From Megaustenia siamemsis (taxonomy: Eukaryota > Mollusca > Gastropoda > Stylommatophora > Ariophantidae), in NCBI GenBank assembly GCA_032433765.1, contig JAVIAB010000041.1, forward strand, positions 81,567,428 through 81,631,427: DNA of 64,000 bases, read 5' to 3'. Below, piece after piece: positions 41,601 through 52,243 of the stretch (position 1 is its first letter; every line of letters starts with the position of its first letter). Both the position numbers and the translations under genes were made by a program. Below the pieces are notes generated by a model, which saw nothing but the letters and a program-made list of their open reading frames with translations, did no database searches and was not told the origin of the DNA.

Positions 41601-41824
41601 CCAGCTTACCTTCCTGTCTTTCTGCCTATTTGCATGCTTCACTTATCCTTTGTCGTATTCCTGCTTGTCTCTTCGCTATTTTTTTTTCTTGTTTCCCATG
41701 CAATATTACAGGGTCTCTGTCCCATATTGTTTGTTATATCACATGCATGTGTGTATGTATTCTTGACTGTAACTGTTTAGGTCTCTATAGTTTTATCTAT
41801 GTATTTTGTATGTTTACATGTGTG
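41601..41824. other. Intronic sequence without a recognised feature
   Basis: T-rich unique sequence between the TACC satellite and the LINE tail. Short open frames exist but show no motif. Confidence 0.5.
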
Positions 41825-42480
41825 TAGTAGTAGCAGTCTCCGTCAGCCATAGTTGCCTATGGATTTGGCAGCGCCGCCCACAGAGAGGTTATTATTGCTT
41901 GTTTTTTTCGCCGTTTTTCTTTTTTCTATGAATCTGTCAGCTTCTTGTTTGAGTTGCAGCTCTAGAGTGTGTTTCCAAAGATTGCGGTCTGCAGCTATGT
42001 CTTCCCAGGCTGCAGGGTTTATGTTCAGTCTTCATGTCACGTATACACACGTCTATCAATCGCAGTTTTGGGACCACCTTTTGCCATCTGCAAGTTGTCC
42101 ATAAAGTATATCTTTTGATATGCGCCCATCTTTCATGCGATGTACGTGGTCAAGCCAGCGTAACCTACGTTGTTTGAGCAGCGTGTAGATGTTCGGGAGG
42201 CCTGTGAAAGTTAGATTCTCCACATTTGTCACTTTTGTCTTTCCAGGTGATACCAAGAACACGGAATAGACATCGCTTACGGAATGTATTTAGTCTTCTC
42301 TCCTGCTTTGCATAAGTTGTCCATGATTCTCTGTCTTACAGACGATGTATGTAGAAGACACCTATGATGCCGGCACTTTAAACTGCGGCCATTGTTTTAT
42401 TGTCAATTTGCTGTTTTGTTAACGCGATCAGAAAAAATGGAGGAAGGTGGTAGCAGTTTACCAATGAGTGTATCAATTTC
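41825..42480 (-). mobile_element. LINE fragment: RT-downstream region and C-terminus
   Basis: On the minus strand this encodes, across frameshifts, the end of a LINE ORF2-type protein: TEIDTLIGKLLPPSS and SDRVNKTAN near the array border, then ITWKDKS, QRRLRWLDHVHRMKDGRISK and DILYGQLADGKR, then VCIRDMK and a C-terminal PLCGRRCQ segment. RRLRWLGHV-type sequence is a hallmark of the region after the RT domain in many animal LINEs. It ends in (CTA)n on the minus strand (41825-41833). Stops and frameshifts make it a pseudo-element. Its upstream portion continues into the ~50-bp minisatellite. Confidence 0.85.
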
Positions 42481-45085
42481 TGTATCTAAAGATAGTTCGA
42501 CGTAGATAACAGTCCCAGATAGCTATATTCCTGCACAACATCAAGTTTGTCGTTGATAACAGACACCAGATAGCTATACTGCTGCACAACATCAGGTTTG
42601 TCGTTGATAACAGACCCCAGATAGCTATACTGCAGCACAACATCAAGTTTGTCGTTGATAACAGTCCCAGATAGCTATACTGCAGCACAACATCAAGTTT
42701 GTCGTTGATAACAGACCCAGATAGCTATACTGCAGCACAATATCAAGTTTGTCGTTGATAACAGACCCAGATAGCTATACTGCAGCACAATATCAAGTTT
42801 GTCGTTGATAACAGACCCCAGGTAGCTATACTGCAGCACAATATCAAGTTTGTCGTTGATAACAGACCCCAGGTAGCTATACTGCAGCACAACATCAAGT
42901 TTGTCGTTGATAACAGACCCCAGATAGCTATACTGCAGCACAACATCAAGTTTGTCGTTGATAACAGTCCCAGATAGCTATACTGCAGCACAACATCAAG
43001 TTTGTCGTTGATAACAGACCCAGATAGCTATACTGCAGCACAATATCAAGTTTGTCGTTGATAACAGACCCCAGGTAGCTATACTGCAGCACAACATCAA
43101 GTTTGTCGTTGATAACAGACCCAGATAGCTATACTGCAGCACAACATCAAGTTTGTCGTTGATAACAGACCCAGATAGCTATACTGTTGCACAATATCAA
43201 GTTTGTCGTTGATAACAGACCCCAGATAGCTATACTGTTGCACAATATCAAGTTTGTCGTTGATAACAGACACCAGATAGCTATACTGCAGCACAATATC
43301 AAGTTTGTCGTTGATAACAGACACCAGATAGCTATACTGTTGCACAATATCAAGTTTGTCGTTGATAACAGACCCCAGATAGCTATACTGTTGCACAACA
43401 TCAAGTTTGTCGTTGATAACAGACACCAGATAGCTACAGTGCAGCACAATATCAAGTTTGTCGTTGATAACAGACACCAGATAGCTATACTGCAGCACAA
43501 CATCAAGTTTGTCGTTGATAACAGACACCAGATAGCTATACTGCAGCACAATATCAAGTTTGTCGTTGATAACAGACACCAGATAGCTATACTGCAGCAC
43601 AACATCAAGTTTGTCGTTGATAACAGTCCCAGATAGCTATACTGCAGCACAACATCAAGTTTGTCGTTGATAACAGACCCCAGATAGCTATACTGCAGCA
43701 CAATATCAAGTTTGTCGTTGATAACAGTCCCAGATAGCTATACTGCAGCACAATATCAAGTTTGTCGTTGATAACAGACCCCAGATAGCTATACTGCAGC
43801 ACAATATCAAGTTTGTCGTTGAAAACAGTCAAGGATAGCTATACTGCAGCACAATATCAAGTTTGTCGTTGATAACAGACACCAGATAGCTATACTGCAG
43901 CACAATATCAAGTTTGTCGTTGATAACAGACACCAGATAGCTATACTGCAGCACAATATCAAGTTTGTCGTTGATAACAGTCCCAGATAGCTATACTGCA
44001 GCACAATATCAAGTTTGTCGTTGATAACAGACACCAGATAGCTATACTGCAGCACAATATCAAGTTTGTCGTTGATAACAGACACCAGATAGCTATACTG
44101 CAGCACAATATCAAGTTTGTCGTTGATAACAGACACCAGATAGCTATACTGCAGCACAATATCAAGTTTGTCGTTGATAACAGACACCAGATAGCTATAC
44201 TGCAGCACAATATCAAGTTTGTCGTTGATAACAGACACCAGATAGCTATACTGCAGCACAATATCAAGTTTGTCGTTGATAACAGTCCCAGATAGCTATA
44301 TTCCTGCACAACATCAAGTTTGTCGTTGATAACAGACCCAGATAGCTATACTGCAGCACAACATCAAGTTTGTCGTTGACAACAGATCCCAGGTAGCTAT
44401 ACTGCAGCACAACATCAAGTTTGTCGTTGATAACAGACCCAGATAGCTATACTGCAGCACAATATCAAGTTTGTCGTTGATAACAGACCCAGATAGCTAT
44501 ACTGCAGCACAACATCAAGTTTGTCGTTGATAACAGACACCAGATAGCTATACTGCAGCACAATATCAAGTTTGTCGTTGATAACAGACACCAGATAGCT
44601 ATATTCCTGCACAACATCAAGTTTGTCGTTGATAACAGACCCAGATAGCTATACTGCAGCACAACATCAAGTTTGTCGTTGACAACAGATCCCAGGTAGC
44701 TATACTGCAGCACAACATCAAGTTTGTCGTTGATAACAGACCCAGATAGCTATACTGCAACACAACATCAAGTTTGTCGTTGATAACAGACCCAGATAGC
44801 TATACTGCAGCACAACATCAAGTTTGTCGTTGATAACAGACCCAGATAGCTATACTGCAGCACAATATCAAGTTTGTCGTTGATAACAGACCCAGATAGC
44901 TATACTGCAGCACAATATCAAGTTTGTCGTTGATAACAGACCCAGATAGCTATACTGCAGCACAACATCAAGTTTGTCGTTGATAACAGACACCAGATAG
45001 CTATACTGCAGCACAACATCAAGTTTGTCGTTCATAACAGACACCAGATAGCTATACTGCAGCACAACATCAAGTGTGTCGATGA
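42481..45085 (-). repeat. 49-51-bp minisatellite derived from LINE coding sequence, ~51 copies
   Basis: The minus-strand unit encodes LQYSYLGSVINDKLDIV (17 codons, 51 bp). YLGSxI is the conserved LINE reverse-transcriptase segment that should directly precede the LINE remnant at 41825-42480, and the last unit reads into that remnant. Units of 49, 50 and 51 bp (ending ACAGTCC, ACAGACCC, ACAGACACC on the + strand) shift frame from copy to copy. Long open frames on both strands are repeat artefacts. Confidence 0.88.
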
Positions 45086-45252
45086 TGATGGCAGGTGCTG
45101 CTTCGATGTAATAACCGAGTGTGATCGTTTTCCGATTTGTTGTTTATCTGAGATTGTGTGCATGTTTACATGTCTGTGTGTATGTGTATGTGTATGTGTA
45201 TGCTCAAGTAGCGTGTTTATGGGATAACGTCCTTCTCTCTCGCATGTGCCAG
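45086..45252. other. Short unique sequence and TG-rich tract before exon C
   Basis: Unique sequence, then GTGTATGTGTATG repeats, then CCTTCTCTCTCGCATGTGCCAG, the acceptor of exon C. No other feature is seen. Confidence 0.6.
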
Positions 45253-45446
45253 CAATACTTGACGCTGTACTGAACGCCACCGCCAATGGCAGCCAGTCCC
45301 TGGCCGTTGACACCAAGGCCGTGGTCTGCGCCAGCACACTGGAGGTCCTAGACTCGTTCACCTTGTACACCAACGGGGCACAGACCATCTACGACCTCAT
45401 CAGGGGCAGGTCCCTCCCTGGAGTCAAGGTCCTTGAGGAAGCGCCA
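45253..45446 (+). CDS. Exon C: C-terminal end of PGK-like domain 1
   Basis: Acceptor TGTGCCAG ends at 45252; the first two bases complete the Ala codon left by exon B. The translation begins AILDAVLNATANG, which matches the family's ALMDEVVKATSRG, and ends NGAQTIYDLIRGRSLPGV, which matches GGGASLELLEGKVLPGV. Between these, the catalytic glycine-rich GGGDT is absent: the aligned residues read AVDTK. The usual PGK C-terminus would fall just after LPGVKVLEEAP. Instead of a stop there is a strong donor, CCA|GTAAGT, at 45447 in phase 0, joining the next PGK-like domain. Strong family match; the loss of the glycine loop argues against phosphotransfer by this domain. Confidence 0.93.
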
Positions 45447-45591
45447 GTAAGTTTACACACAGGCCATCTTGATGCAGTTGCTTATCATGGTTGTTATTAT
45501 TATTGAGCAGTTGTCATTACTACTGTTATCTACGTGCATCTCTTTTATAATTATCTATCATTGCTACCATTATCAATAATTTACATACAGT

Positions 45592-46010
45592 AGAAATAAA
45601 CTCTCAAGATACAACAAAACTTGTCAAATCGTTGGACAGCTATCACCACTATTGTCCAACAAGGAAATATCTCTAGAGGCAAAACGAGCACTATACAATA
45701 CAACCTTCATCCCAACGTTGTGCTACCAATGCCAGACCTGGACTCTAGATGCAAGAACAATAAGACAAGTAACCTCTACAGAGATAAAATGTGTTAGAAG
45801 AATGACAGGAAACAGTCTGAGAGATAAGATCAGAAATGAAGAACTGAGAAAAAAGCTAGGATTAATTAACGCCATAGAATACATAAATAAACATGGTTTG
45901 ATAAGATACAATGGTATGGTCACGTGATAAGGCAGAAAGATCAAAATACAACACAACGAGCCGTCAATAAACATTACAGGAACACACAATTCAAGTGTCG
46001 ACCATAAAAA
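45592..46010 (+). mobile_element. LINE reverse-transcriptase C-terminal fragment
   Basis: The + strand translation runs VGQLSPLLSNKEISLEAKRA, then ALYNTTFIPTLCYQCQTWTL, then TEIKCVRRMTGNSLRDKIRN, the standard region between RT and the C-terminus of animal LINEs (usually PTLLYGSETW and RRIxGxTRxD). A frameshift near 45912 separates it from WYGHVIRQ. It is dead, and it leads directly into the 68-bp array built from its own downstream sequence. It belongs to a different LINE family from the minus-strand remnant at 41825-42480. Confidence 0.87.
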
Positions 46011-47515
46011 AATGGATTGATGGAATATTAGAAACACTAGGAAACATAACAGCAGGAAAGGCCAACAGAAGAATAAAAGATGGATTGATGGAATATTAGA
46101 AACACTAGGAAACGTAACAGCAGGAGAGGCCAACAGAAGAGTAAAAGATGGATTGATGGAATATTAGAAACACTAGGAAACATAACAGCAGGAGAGGCCA
46201 ACAGAAGAGTAAAAGATGGATTGATGGAATATTAGAAACACTAGGAAACATAACAGTAGGAGAGGTCAACAGAAGACTAAAAGATGGATTGATGGAATAT
46301 TAGAAACACTAGAAAACATAACAGCAGGAGAGGCCAACAGAAGAGTAAAAGATGGATTGATGGAATATTAGAAACACTAGGAAACATAACAGCAGGAGAG
46401 GCCAACAGAAGAACAAAAGATGGTTTGATGAATATTAGAAACATTAGGAAACATAACAGCAGGAGAGGCCAACAGAAGAGCAAAAGATGGTTTGATGGAA
46501 TATTAGAAACACTAGGAAACATAACAGCAGGAGAGGCCAACAGAAGAGCAAAAGATGGATTGATGGAATATTAGACACACTAGGAAACATAACAGCAGGA
46601 GAGGCCAACAGAAGAGCAAAAGATGGATTGATGGAATATTAGAAACACTAGGAAACATAACAGTAGGAGAGGTCAACAGAAGAGCTAAAGATGGATTGAT
46701 GGAATATTAGAAACACTAGGAAACATAACAGTAGGAGAGGTCAACAGAAGAGCTAAAGATGGATTGATGGAATATTAGAAACACTAGGAAACATAACAGT
46801 AGGAGAGGTCAACAGAAGAGCTAAAGATGGATTGATGGAATATTAGAAACACTAGGAAACATAACAGTAGGAGAGGTCAACAGAAGAGCTAAAGATGGAT
46901 TGATGGAATATTAGAAACACTAGGAAACATAACAGTAGGAGAGGTCAACAGAAGAGTAAAAGATGGATTGATTGAATATTAGAAACACTAGGAAACATAA
47001 CAGTAGGAGAGGTCAACAGAAGAGCTAAAGATGGATTGATGGAATATTAGAAACACTAGGAAACATAACAGTAGGAGAGGTCAACAGAAGAGCTAAAGAT
47101 GGATTGATGGAATATTAGAAACACTAGGAAACATAACAGTAGGAGAGGTCAACAGAAGAGCTAAAGATGGATTGATGGAATATTAGAAACACTAGGAAAC
47201 ATAACAGTAGGAGAGGTCAACAGAAGAGCTAAAGATGGATTGATGGAATATTAGAAACACTAGGAAACATAACAGTAGGAGAGGTCAACAGAAGAGTAAA
47301 AGATGGATTGATGGAATATTAGAAACACTAGGAAACATAACAGTAGGAGAGGTCAACAGAAAAGTAAAAGATGGATTGATGGAATATTAGAAACACTAGG
47401 AAACATAACAGTAGGAGAGGTCAACAGAAGAGTAAAAGATGGATTGATGGAATATTAGAAACACTAGGAAACATAACAGTAGGAGAGGTCAACAGAAGAG
47501 CAAAAGACTGAAGAC
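46011..47515 (+). repeat. 68-bp minisatellite derived from LINE 3' coding sequence, ~22 copies
   Basis: The 68-bp unit encodes WIDGILETLGNITAGEANRR, the RPRKRWLDG-type tail expected just downstream of the LINE fragment at 45592-46010. Because 68 is not divisible by 3, the frame shifts each copy. Two sub-blocks exist: early copies with CAGCAGGAGAGGCC and later ones with CAGTAGGAGAGGTC. After the last copy the LINE 3' end appears (about 47508-47580). Confidence 0.9.
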
Positions 47516-47585
47516 TATATCTCTCCTCCACGCTGAAAGGCAAAGGAGGAAGAAGGAGTAGTTACAATTAATATTTATTTCTGTC
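47516..47585 (+). mobile_element. 3' terminus of the LINE interrupted by the 68-bp array
   Basis: The translation continues RLYLSSTLKGKGGRRS after the final repeat, then stops. This is the kind of basic C-terminal tail seen after the DR motif of LINEs. It closes the element that starts near 45592. Confidence 0.6.
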
Positions 47586-47985
47586 ATCGTTATATATAAC
47601 AATTGTAATGTTTTCATGTTATATATAACTGTTGTAATGTTTTCATGTTATATATAACTGTTGTAATGTGTTCATGTTATATATAACTGTTGTAATGTTT
47701 TCATGTTATATATAACAGTTGTAATGTTTTCATGTTATATATAACTGTTGTAATGTTTTCATGTTATATATAACAATTGTAATGTTTTCATGTTATATAT
47801 AACTGTTGTAATGTTTTCATGTTATATATAACTGTTGTAATGCTTTCATGTTATATATAACTGTTGTAATGTTTTCATGTTATATATAACAATTGTAATG
47901 TTTTCATGTTATGTATAACAATTGTAATGTTTTCATGTTATATGTAACAGTTGTAATGTTTTCATGTTATATATAACTGTTGTAA
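47586..47985. repeat. 29-bp minisatellite, about 14 copies
   Basis: The unit contains TATATAACTGTTGTAATG and TTTTCATGT. CTGTTG and CAATTG variants alternate. ATATAT plus GTTATATATAAC gives each unit a small palindrome. Confidence 0.9.
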
Positions 47986-49030
47986 TGGGAAACTCTTTAC
48001 ACAGAGCTTCGCAGCAACAGGTAATCTGACCATCAGAAGGGATTCCTCCGTTGAGCAAGTGTTTCGGCCCTTTAGCTTCTTGATACCCCTGATAGGTCGA
48101 CCTGCTGCTGCAGTGCCTCTGACAATATATTCGGCACAAAACAACGACACTTACTCAACACTTCTGCTCCAATCTACGGTCTTTACCCGGTCGTATACAG
48201 ATTGCTACAAAACATTGATGTCCTCTTCGTAGTGGCAGCAGTCTAAAATGGCTTGTATTTGGAACGTCCTTTTTTGTACACTCGCACACACGCTGCTTCA
48301 TGTCATGGCGTAACTCGGCACGATGGTGTGGGTCGGTAACTGATAATAGGGGATAAAGATTGGTCGGACTCGGAACTCTACTCCTTTGAAATGTTGGTAT
48401 TGCAAACGTGGGGTGTGACTCACCCACGGTCGATAGATAGAGATAGAGAACACGTACAAAACACCTAGAGAACAGATAGCAAAACACACACACAGAAAGA
48501 TAGAGAAAGAGAGAGAGTGAGAGAGAAGGAGAGAGAGAGGTATAAAAATAGAACGATAATCTCTAATCAAACCAATCATGTAGATTATTAGTCTAGATGA
48601 CACAGTTTAGTTCACAAGTTTTCCAAGTCAGATTTAGATATTTTTATGTTCCAGAGATGTGGTCTGTTAATTGGTCCCAATGATTGTGCAGAATGACAGT
48701 AAGTAGGTAGAGAATACTATAGAATAAGTCAAGCTGTTATATTATTTTAATAGAAATAAAGAGAGGATGTTAAAATGTCACAGACAAGATGTTTAAAGAG
48801 ATGCCTCAAATAAAAAACGGTGTTCACCTCTTGAGCGCATCAGATCAAGAAATTAAGAAATATAAATTGTCTCATAATGTAAACTACAAGGATTATCAGA
48901 ATTGTAGAAGGCGACGATCTAACAAAGCTTGACTCACCTTCGTCATGGTTAGGGCTTGTTGGACGCATTGTGTTCACGTCAGGAATGTTGTGAGAAGTCT
49001 TCTCTTATGTGTGACCACGTGAGTCTATCA
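47986..49030. other. Unique intronic sequence, no recognised gene
   Basis: About 1 kb of non-tandem sequence. Minus-strand open frames (48155-48493, 47962-48150) contain GRPIRGIKKLKGRNTCSTEE and similar peptides that I cannot assign. They may be remnant transposon sequence. A GA-rich stretch lies near 48500-48540. No splice signals join it to the PGK-like gene. Confidence 0.4.
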
Positions 49031-50075
49031 CGCGCCGTCACACATACACACAAACATACACAACAATATATTAACATAAACACACACAAACATGCACACA
49101 AATACACTAACACACATAAACACACAAAACACTCACAAACATACACAGACATGCACAAAAACACAAACATACAAATATGCAAAAACATTAACTTGTAATA
49201 CGCACACAAACATATACAACATATACAAATACACACACACTCACAAAAACATACAAACATACAAGCACATACAAACATACAAAAACATACACCAACATAC
49301 ACAAAACACACTCAAAAATTTACACACATACACAAACACACATGAACATAAACAAACATACACAAACACACATGAACATATACAAACATATACAAACATA
49401 CACAAACACACATGAACATATACAAACATGCATAAACACACATGAACATATACACACATACACAAACAAACATTAATATATAGCAACATATACAAACACA
49501 TATGAACATATAAAAACATACTCAAACACACATGAACATATACAAACATACACAAACATATATTAACATATACAAACACACACGAACATATACAAACATA
49601 CACAAACACATATGAACATAAACAAACATACACAAACACACATGAACATATACAAACATATACAAACACATATGAACATATACAAACATACACAGACACA
49701 TATGAACATATAAAAACATACACAAACACACATGAACATATACAAACATACACAAACATATATGAACATATACAAACAAACACAAACACACATGAACATA
49801 TACAAACATACACAAACACACATGAACATATACAAACATACACAAACATATATGAACATATACAAACACACATGAACATATACAAACATATACAAACACA
49901 CATGAACATAATCAAACATACAGAAACAGATATGAAGATTTACAAACATACACAAACACACATGAATATATACAAACATACACAAACACACATGAACATA
50001 TACAAACATACACAAATACACATGAACATATACAAACATACACAAACACACATGAACGTATACAAACATACAAGA
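49031..50075. repeat. 30-bp ACAAACATA satellite
   Basis: Loose ACACAAACATAC sequence sharpens after about 49330 into a 30-bp unit, CACATGAACATATACAAACA plus TACACAAACA. It is purine/A-rich on the + strand. Long open frames on both strands (for example 49241-49915 minus, cysteine-rich VYVHVCLCMF) are artefacts. Confidence 0.92.
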
Positions 50076-50099
50076 AGATTGACTATGGTCCACTTGTAG

Positions 50100-50242
50100 G
50101 GTAGATCACTCAAGAAACTCAGCATAGAACAGATGGACCTGGCCAATAAACGCGTCTTGATGCGCCTGGACCTGTCCGTCCCTACAGTGGAGGGCGTAGT
50201 GCTGGACACGGACAGGCTGGAAATAGCTGCCCCAACTGTTGT
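50100..50242 (+). CDS. Exon D: N-terminus of PGK-like domain 2
   Basis: Acceptor GTCCACTTGTAG ends at 50099, phase 0, directly continuing exon C. The translation GRSLKKLSIEQMDLANKRVL is followed by MRLDLSVP and DTDRLEIAAPTVV, matching the PGK N-terminus (KLTLDKLDVKGKRV, MRVDFNVP, NNQRIKAAVPSI). In human PGK numbering Asp23 and Arg38 are kept, and Asn25 is Ser. Only about six residues (EEAP-GR) link the two domains. The donor GTTGT|GTAAGT at 50243 is strong, phase 2. Unspliced reading meets TAA immediately. Confidence 0.93.
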
Positions 50243-50309
50243 GTAAGTACCTGCTTCTGTCTCAACACGTTTACACATCTTTGGTAATGTAAAGGTAAAG
50301 TACGAGACT

Positions 50310-50785
50310 TGAACCGGCGTCTTAGCACGCGAGTTTCCACCCGTATGTGTTCAGCCGCCTATCTTAGCACGCGAGTTTCCACCCGTATGTGTTCAGCCGC
50401 CTATCTTAGCACGCGAGTTTCCACCCGTATGTGTTCAGCCGCCTATCTTAGCACGCGAGTTTCCACCCGTATGTGTTCAGCCGCCTATCTTAGCACGCGA
50501 GTTTCCACCCGTATGTGTTCAGCCGCCTATCTTAGCACGCGAGTTTCCACCCGTATGTGTTCAGCCGCCTATCTTAGCACGCGAGTTTCCACCCGTATGT
50601 GTTCAGCCGCCTATCTTAGCACGCGAGTTTCCACCCGTATGTGTTCAGCCGCCTATCTTAGCACACGAGTTTCCACCCGTATGTGTTCAGCCGCCTATCT
50701 TAGCACGCGAGTTTCCACCCGTATGTGTTCAGCCGCCTATCTTAGCACGCAAGTTTCCACCCATATATGTTCAGCCGCCTATCCA
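50310..50785. repeat. 42-bp minisatellite, 11 copies
   Basis: The unit begins TTAGCACGCGAGTTTCCACC and ends TTCAGCCGCCTATC. It is almost identical between copies; the last carries CAAGTTTCCACCCATATATG. 42 is divisible by 3, so a 186-codon frame is open; this is a repeat artefact. It abuts the SINE 3' side and may have grown from its flank. Confidence 0.93.
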
Positions 50786-51036
50786 GAAATGTTCGGAGAT
50801 TTCTGGATAGTGTCGCCTCAAGCATCGAAACTCAGATGCGAAGCGACATTCCTCACCTTCCCAGAGTAATATCCTGGTACCCATTTCTGCCAACGGCTGG
50901 GTCGACCGTTGGGGGTATTTTTTTTTTCCAACCACGAGTACAGCTCACACTGCTCCCAGCGGGAATCGAACACGGGTTGTCCGAACGTCGGTAGTCCAGT
51001 CGGGTGGTTTTCCCAACTAGGCTACCGAGGTCCCCA
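50786..51036 (-). mobile_element. tRNA-derived SINE
   Basis: The minus strand has an A box TAGCCTAGTTGG (51013-51024) and a B box GTTCGATTCCC (50961-50971), spaced as in a tRNA. A poly-A run of about 9-10 nt and a non-tRNA body follow (GGTACCAGGATATTACTCTG). Pol III internal promoter architecture is clear, but I cannot name the family. The 3' limit is approximate. Confidence 0.85.
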
Positions 51037-51460
51037 TCTTTGCACATTACCAAAGCTCCTGAAGATGCTATAACACGTTGACACGATTCCCTGGCAGTGA
51101 CATTAGTCCACAAACTAAAGCACGGAGTGGTTACAACGACCTGTCAAGACGGACAGGAAAATATATCCGTATCTTGGAGGTTACTCTTAGATTGAAATCT
51201 GATTATTGCAACATTTAATGGGCAGAGATGAAAGTAAGGGATCAACGCTCTCCCGGGTCTAGGTGACAGTCTCAGGAAGAAACACACCTCCGGAATGGAG
51301 AGAAGTGTTGCATGCTGGGTGTTGGCAGGCAGCCCTGATAGAGAGCTACTTTCATTGACACTGAAGTCGAGTGTTTATGAAAGAGGATTATAATTTCAGA
51401 GTCTGTGTAAGAGACTGAGATCCCGACATAGAGGAGAGTACTCGCCTCACTGTCGAGTCT
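51037..51460. other. Unique intronic sequence, no recognised gene
   Basis: About 420 bp of single-copy-looking sequence between the SINE and the 51-bp minisatellite. No coding or RNA motif is seen. Confidence 0.5.
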
Positions 51461-52243
51461 GGTGAAGATATCAACATCCAGTACTGGCCATGTTTGGATG
51501 TCAGCGAGGCTGGTGAAGATAGCAACATCCAGTACTGGCCATGTTTGGATGTCAGCGAGGCTGGTGAAGATAGCAACATCCAGTACAGGCCATGTTTGAA
51601 TGTCAGCGAGGTTGGTGAAGATAGCAACATCCAGTACAGGCCATTTTTGAATGTCAGCGAGGCTGGTGAAGATAGCAACATCCAGTACTGGCCATGTTTG
51701 GATGTCAGCGAGGCTGGTGAAGATATCAACATCCAGTACAGGGCATGTTTGGATGTCAGCGAGGCTGGTGAAGATATCAACATCCAGTACAGGGCATGTT
51801 TGAATGACAGCGAGGCTGGTGAAGATATCAACATCCAGTACTGGCCATGTTTGAATGTCAGCGAGGTTGGTGAAGATATCAACATCCAGTACTGGCCATG
51901 TTTGGATGTCAGCGAGGCTGGTGAAGATATCAACATCCAGTACAGGGCATGTTTGGATGTCAGCGAGGTTGGTGAAGATATCAACATCCAGTACAGGGCA
52001 TGTTTGAATGACAGCGAGGCTGGTGAAGATATCAACATCCAGTACTGGCCATGTTTGAATGTCAGCGAGGTTGGTGAAGATATCAACATCCAGTACTGGC
52101 CATGTTTGGATGTCAGCGAGGCTGATGAAGATATCAACATCCAGTACTGGCCTTGTGTGGATGTCAGCGAGGCTGGTGAAGATATCAACATCCAGTACTG
52201 GCCATGTTTGGATGTCAGCGAGGCTGGTGAAGATAGCAACATC
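51461..52243. repeat. 51-bp minisatellite, left part (~15 copies)
   Basis: The unit includes GATGTCAGCGAGGCTGGTGA, AGATATCAACATCCAGTACT and GGCCATGTTTG. Because 51 is divisible by 3 and the unit lacks stops, frames on both strands stay open for 280-340 codons; there is no independent evidence of coding. An LTR retrotransposon at 52244 interrupts the array; the right part resumes at 58613. Confidence 0.93.
52240..52243. other. Left target-site duplication, CATC
   Basis: CATC precedes the left LTR and is repeated at 58613-58616 after the right LTR. In the undisturbed minisatellite unit the sequence reads CAACATCCAGTA, so the element inserted at this CATC. Confidence 0.8.

Noticed and set aside
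41853..42104. 83-codon plus-strand open frame
   Set aside because: It is the antisense shadow of the minus-strand LINE C-terminal region.
49241..49915. 224-codon minus frame, Cys/Val/Tyr-rich, superficially membrane-like
   Set aside because: Translation of the 30-bp ACAAACATA satellite.
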